64,000 nt of DNA from Dryas octopetala (taxonomy: Eukaryota > Streptophyta > Magnoliopsida > Rosales > Rosaceae): positions 14,982,621 to 15,046,620 of the forward strand of contig OY992840.1 of NCBI GenBank assembly GCA_963921425.1. The letters run 5' to 3'. The first letter of the stretch is position 1. Each line of letters opens with the position of its first letter. Under the pieces are notes generated by a model. It did not search any database. It saw nothing but the letters and a program-made list of their open reading frames with translations, and was not told where the DNA came from. Below, piece after piece: positions 62,701-64,000 of the stretch. The position numbers and the translations under genes are program-made.

Positions 62701-64000
62701 CTACTATAGTCATACCCCAAGTGTTTCTAAAGTAGTTCTTTAGGACATCTTAAGTCGTTCCTTGAGAATTTCAATTCGTAGCTTAAGGCATTTTAAATGT
62801 TTATGTCCTTGGTGCATTTCAAATTGAATCTAGTGACATCCCAAGTCTTGGGCATCTTAAGTCGTTCATTAGGTCATCCTAACTCGTTCCTTGAAAATTT
62901 CAATTCATAGCTCTTGCCTTTTTAAATATTTATGCCCTTCGTGGATTTCAAATTGTACCTAGTGACATCTCAAGTCTGGTTATGACACTTTTATAGTCAT
63001 ACCCAAGAGTTTTTAAAGTCGTTCTTTAGGACATCTCAAGTCGTTCCTTAGGACATCTCAAGTCGTTCCTTAAGACATCTCAGGTCGATCCTTAAGACAT
63101 CTCAGGTCGATCATTGAGAATTTCAGTACGTAGTTCGAAAAATTTTAAATGTTTATACCTTGGTGCATTTCAAATTGTAACTTATGACATCTCAAGTCAT
63201 GTTTAGACACTTATATAGTTATATCCAAGAGTTTCTAAAGTCGTTAATTAAGGCATCTCAAGTCGTTCCTTAAGGAATCCTAAATCGATCATTGTGAATT
63301 TCATTTCGTAATTCGAGGCATTTTAAATGTGTATACCCTTTGTGCATTTCAAATTGTACCTATTGACATCTCAAGTCTTATTTTAACACTTCTATAGTCA
63401 TACCCAAGAGTTTTTAAGGTCGTTACTTAAGACATATCAAGTCGTTTCTTAAGGCATCCTAAATCGATCATTGTGAATTTTAGTTCGTAGTTCGAGGCAT
63501 TTTAAATGTTCATACCCATGGTGCATTTCAAATTGTACCCAGGGACATCTCAAGTCATGTTTTGGGACTTCTATAGTCATAACGTAGAGTTTGTAAAGTC
63601 GTTGCTTATGGCATCTTAAGTCGTTCCTTATGGCATGCCAAGTCGGTCATTGAGAATTTCAGTTTGTAGTTCGAGACATTTTAAATGTTTACACCATTTG
63701 TGCATTTCAAATTGTGACTATTGACATCTTAAGTCATATTTTGACACTTCTATAGTAATACCTCAAGACTTTCTAAAGTCGTTCCTTAAGGCATCCCAAG
63801 TCGTTTCTTGAGAATTTTCAGTTCGTAGTTCGAGGCATTTTAAATATTTATACCTTTGGTGCATTTAAAACTTTACCCAGTGACATCTCAAGTCATGTTT
63901 TGACACTTCTATAGTCATACCTAAGAGTTTCTAAAGTCGTTCCTTAGGATATGTTAAGTTGTTCATGAGGACATCACAAGTCGTTTTTTGAAAAATTCAA
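53749..64000 (+). repeat. 179-bp satellite array with higher-order structure
   Basis: About 57 monomers by length, all in one orientation. Each contains, in order, ACATCTCAAGTCATGTTTTG, CTATAGTCATACCCAAGAG, one to five copies of a 21-22-base AAGTCGTTCCTTAAGGCATC unit, a CGATCATTG(T/A)GAATTTCAG part, CGAGGCATTTTAAATGTTTA, and TGGTGCATTTCAAATTGTAC. Monomers near 53.7-56 kb are diverged. The inner part repeats in 537-bp and about 801-bp higher-order units. No frame of 60 codons occurs. The array continues past the window edge. Confidence 0.97.

Noticed and set aside
53749-64000. CRISPR-like array
   Set aside because: The unit is contiguous, with no unique spacers between short constant repeats, and the genome is a plant's. 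It is a satellite.

Overview
This window is nuclear DNA of a flowering plant, almost certainly a eudicot. The coding genes have short introns with GT-AG borders and AT-rich surroundings. The housekeeping proteins (RPN7, TEL2, ELP3) match the plant versions along their full length, and MITE and Mutator/hAT-like transposons are frequent. A rosid, possibly Rosaceae, is my best guess from the P450 subfamily. This cannot be settled from the sequence alone.

Region 1 (1-29,300) is a tandem cluster of cytochrome P450 genes of the CYP71 type. Six two-exon genes lie on the + strand: 1678-3939, 4598-6322, 8303-9922, 11763-13447, 19709-21388 and 23098-24771. All have an open reading frame, the same phase-0 intron position, the same CT-rich start of the intron and a related promoter block. 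Between them lie relics of further copies (near 287, 6716, 10912, 25754, 28562 and 29208). One more distantly related P450 on the - strand (26165-27747) carries several lesions. Intergenic segments are duplicated with the genes. Transposons have inserted between and inside the units: a hAT-like element at 604, an inverted-repeat MITE in the intron of the first gene, a 395-bp Mutator-like MITE, a 927-bp foldback element, and a hAT-like element nested inside a Mutator-like element just upstream of the fifth gene.

Region 2 (29,700-53,000) holds four single-copy conserved genes. RPN7 (proteasome lid, - strand) and a Ulp1-family cysteine protease (+) are divergent neighbours. TEL2 (- strand, 13 exons, two introns with U12-type signals) and ELP3 (+, 9 exons, complete) form a second divergent pair. 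The 5.9 kb between the protease and TEL2 contains a small inverted block of a satellite repeat.

Region 3 (53,749 to the right edge) is a satellite array of roughly 179-bp monomers in direct orientation. Its inner part is organised in higher-order repeats: exact multiples of 537 bp, then three copies of about 801 bp. No open reading frame of note occurs in these 10 kb, and the array runs off the end of the window. The same satellite family makes the inverted block at 40.6-41.8 kb, so TEL2 and ELP3 sit between two occurrences of it.

The P450s probably act in specialised metabolism at the endoplasmic reticulum, with substrate unknown. The other genes act in protein turnover (RPN7, SUMO-type protease), PIKK kinase maturation (TEL2) and tRNA wobble-uridine modification (ELP3). 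They are neighbours, not a pathway. The most notable features are the higher-order satellite array, the nested transposon in a P450 promoter, and a P450 copy that has lost both its TATA box and its conserved I-helix threonine.
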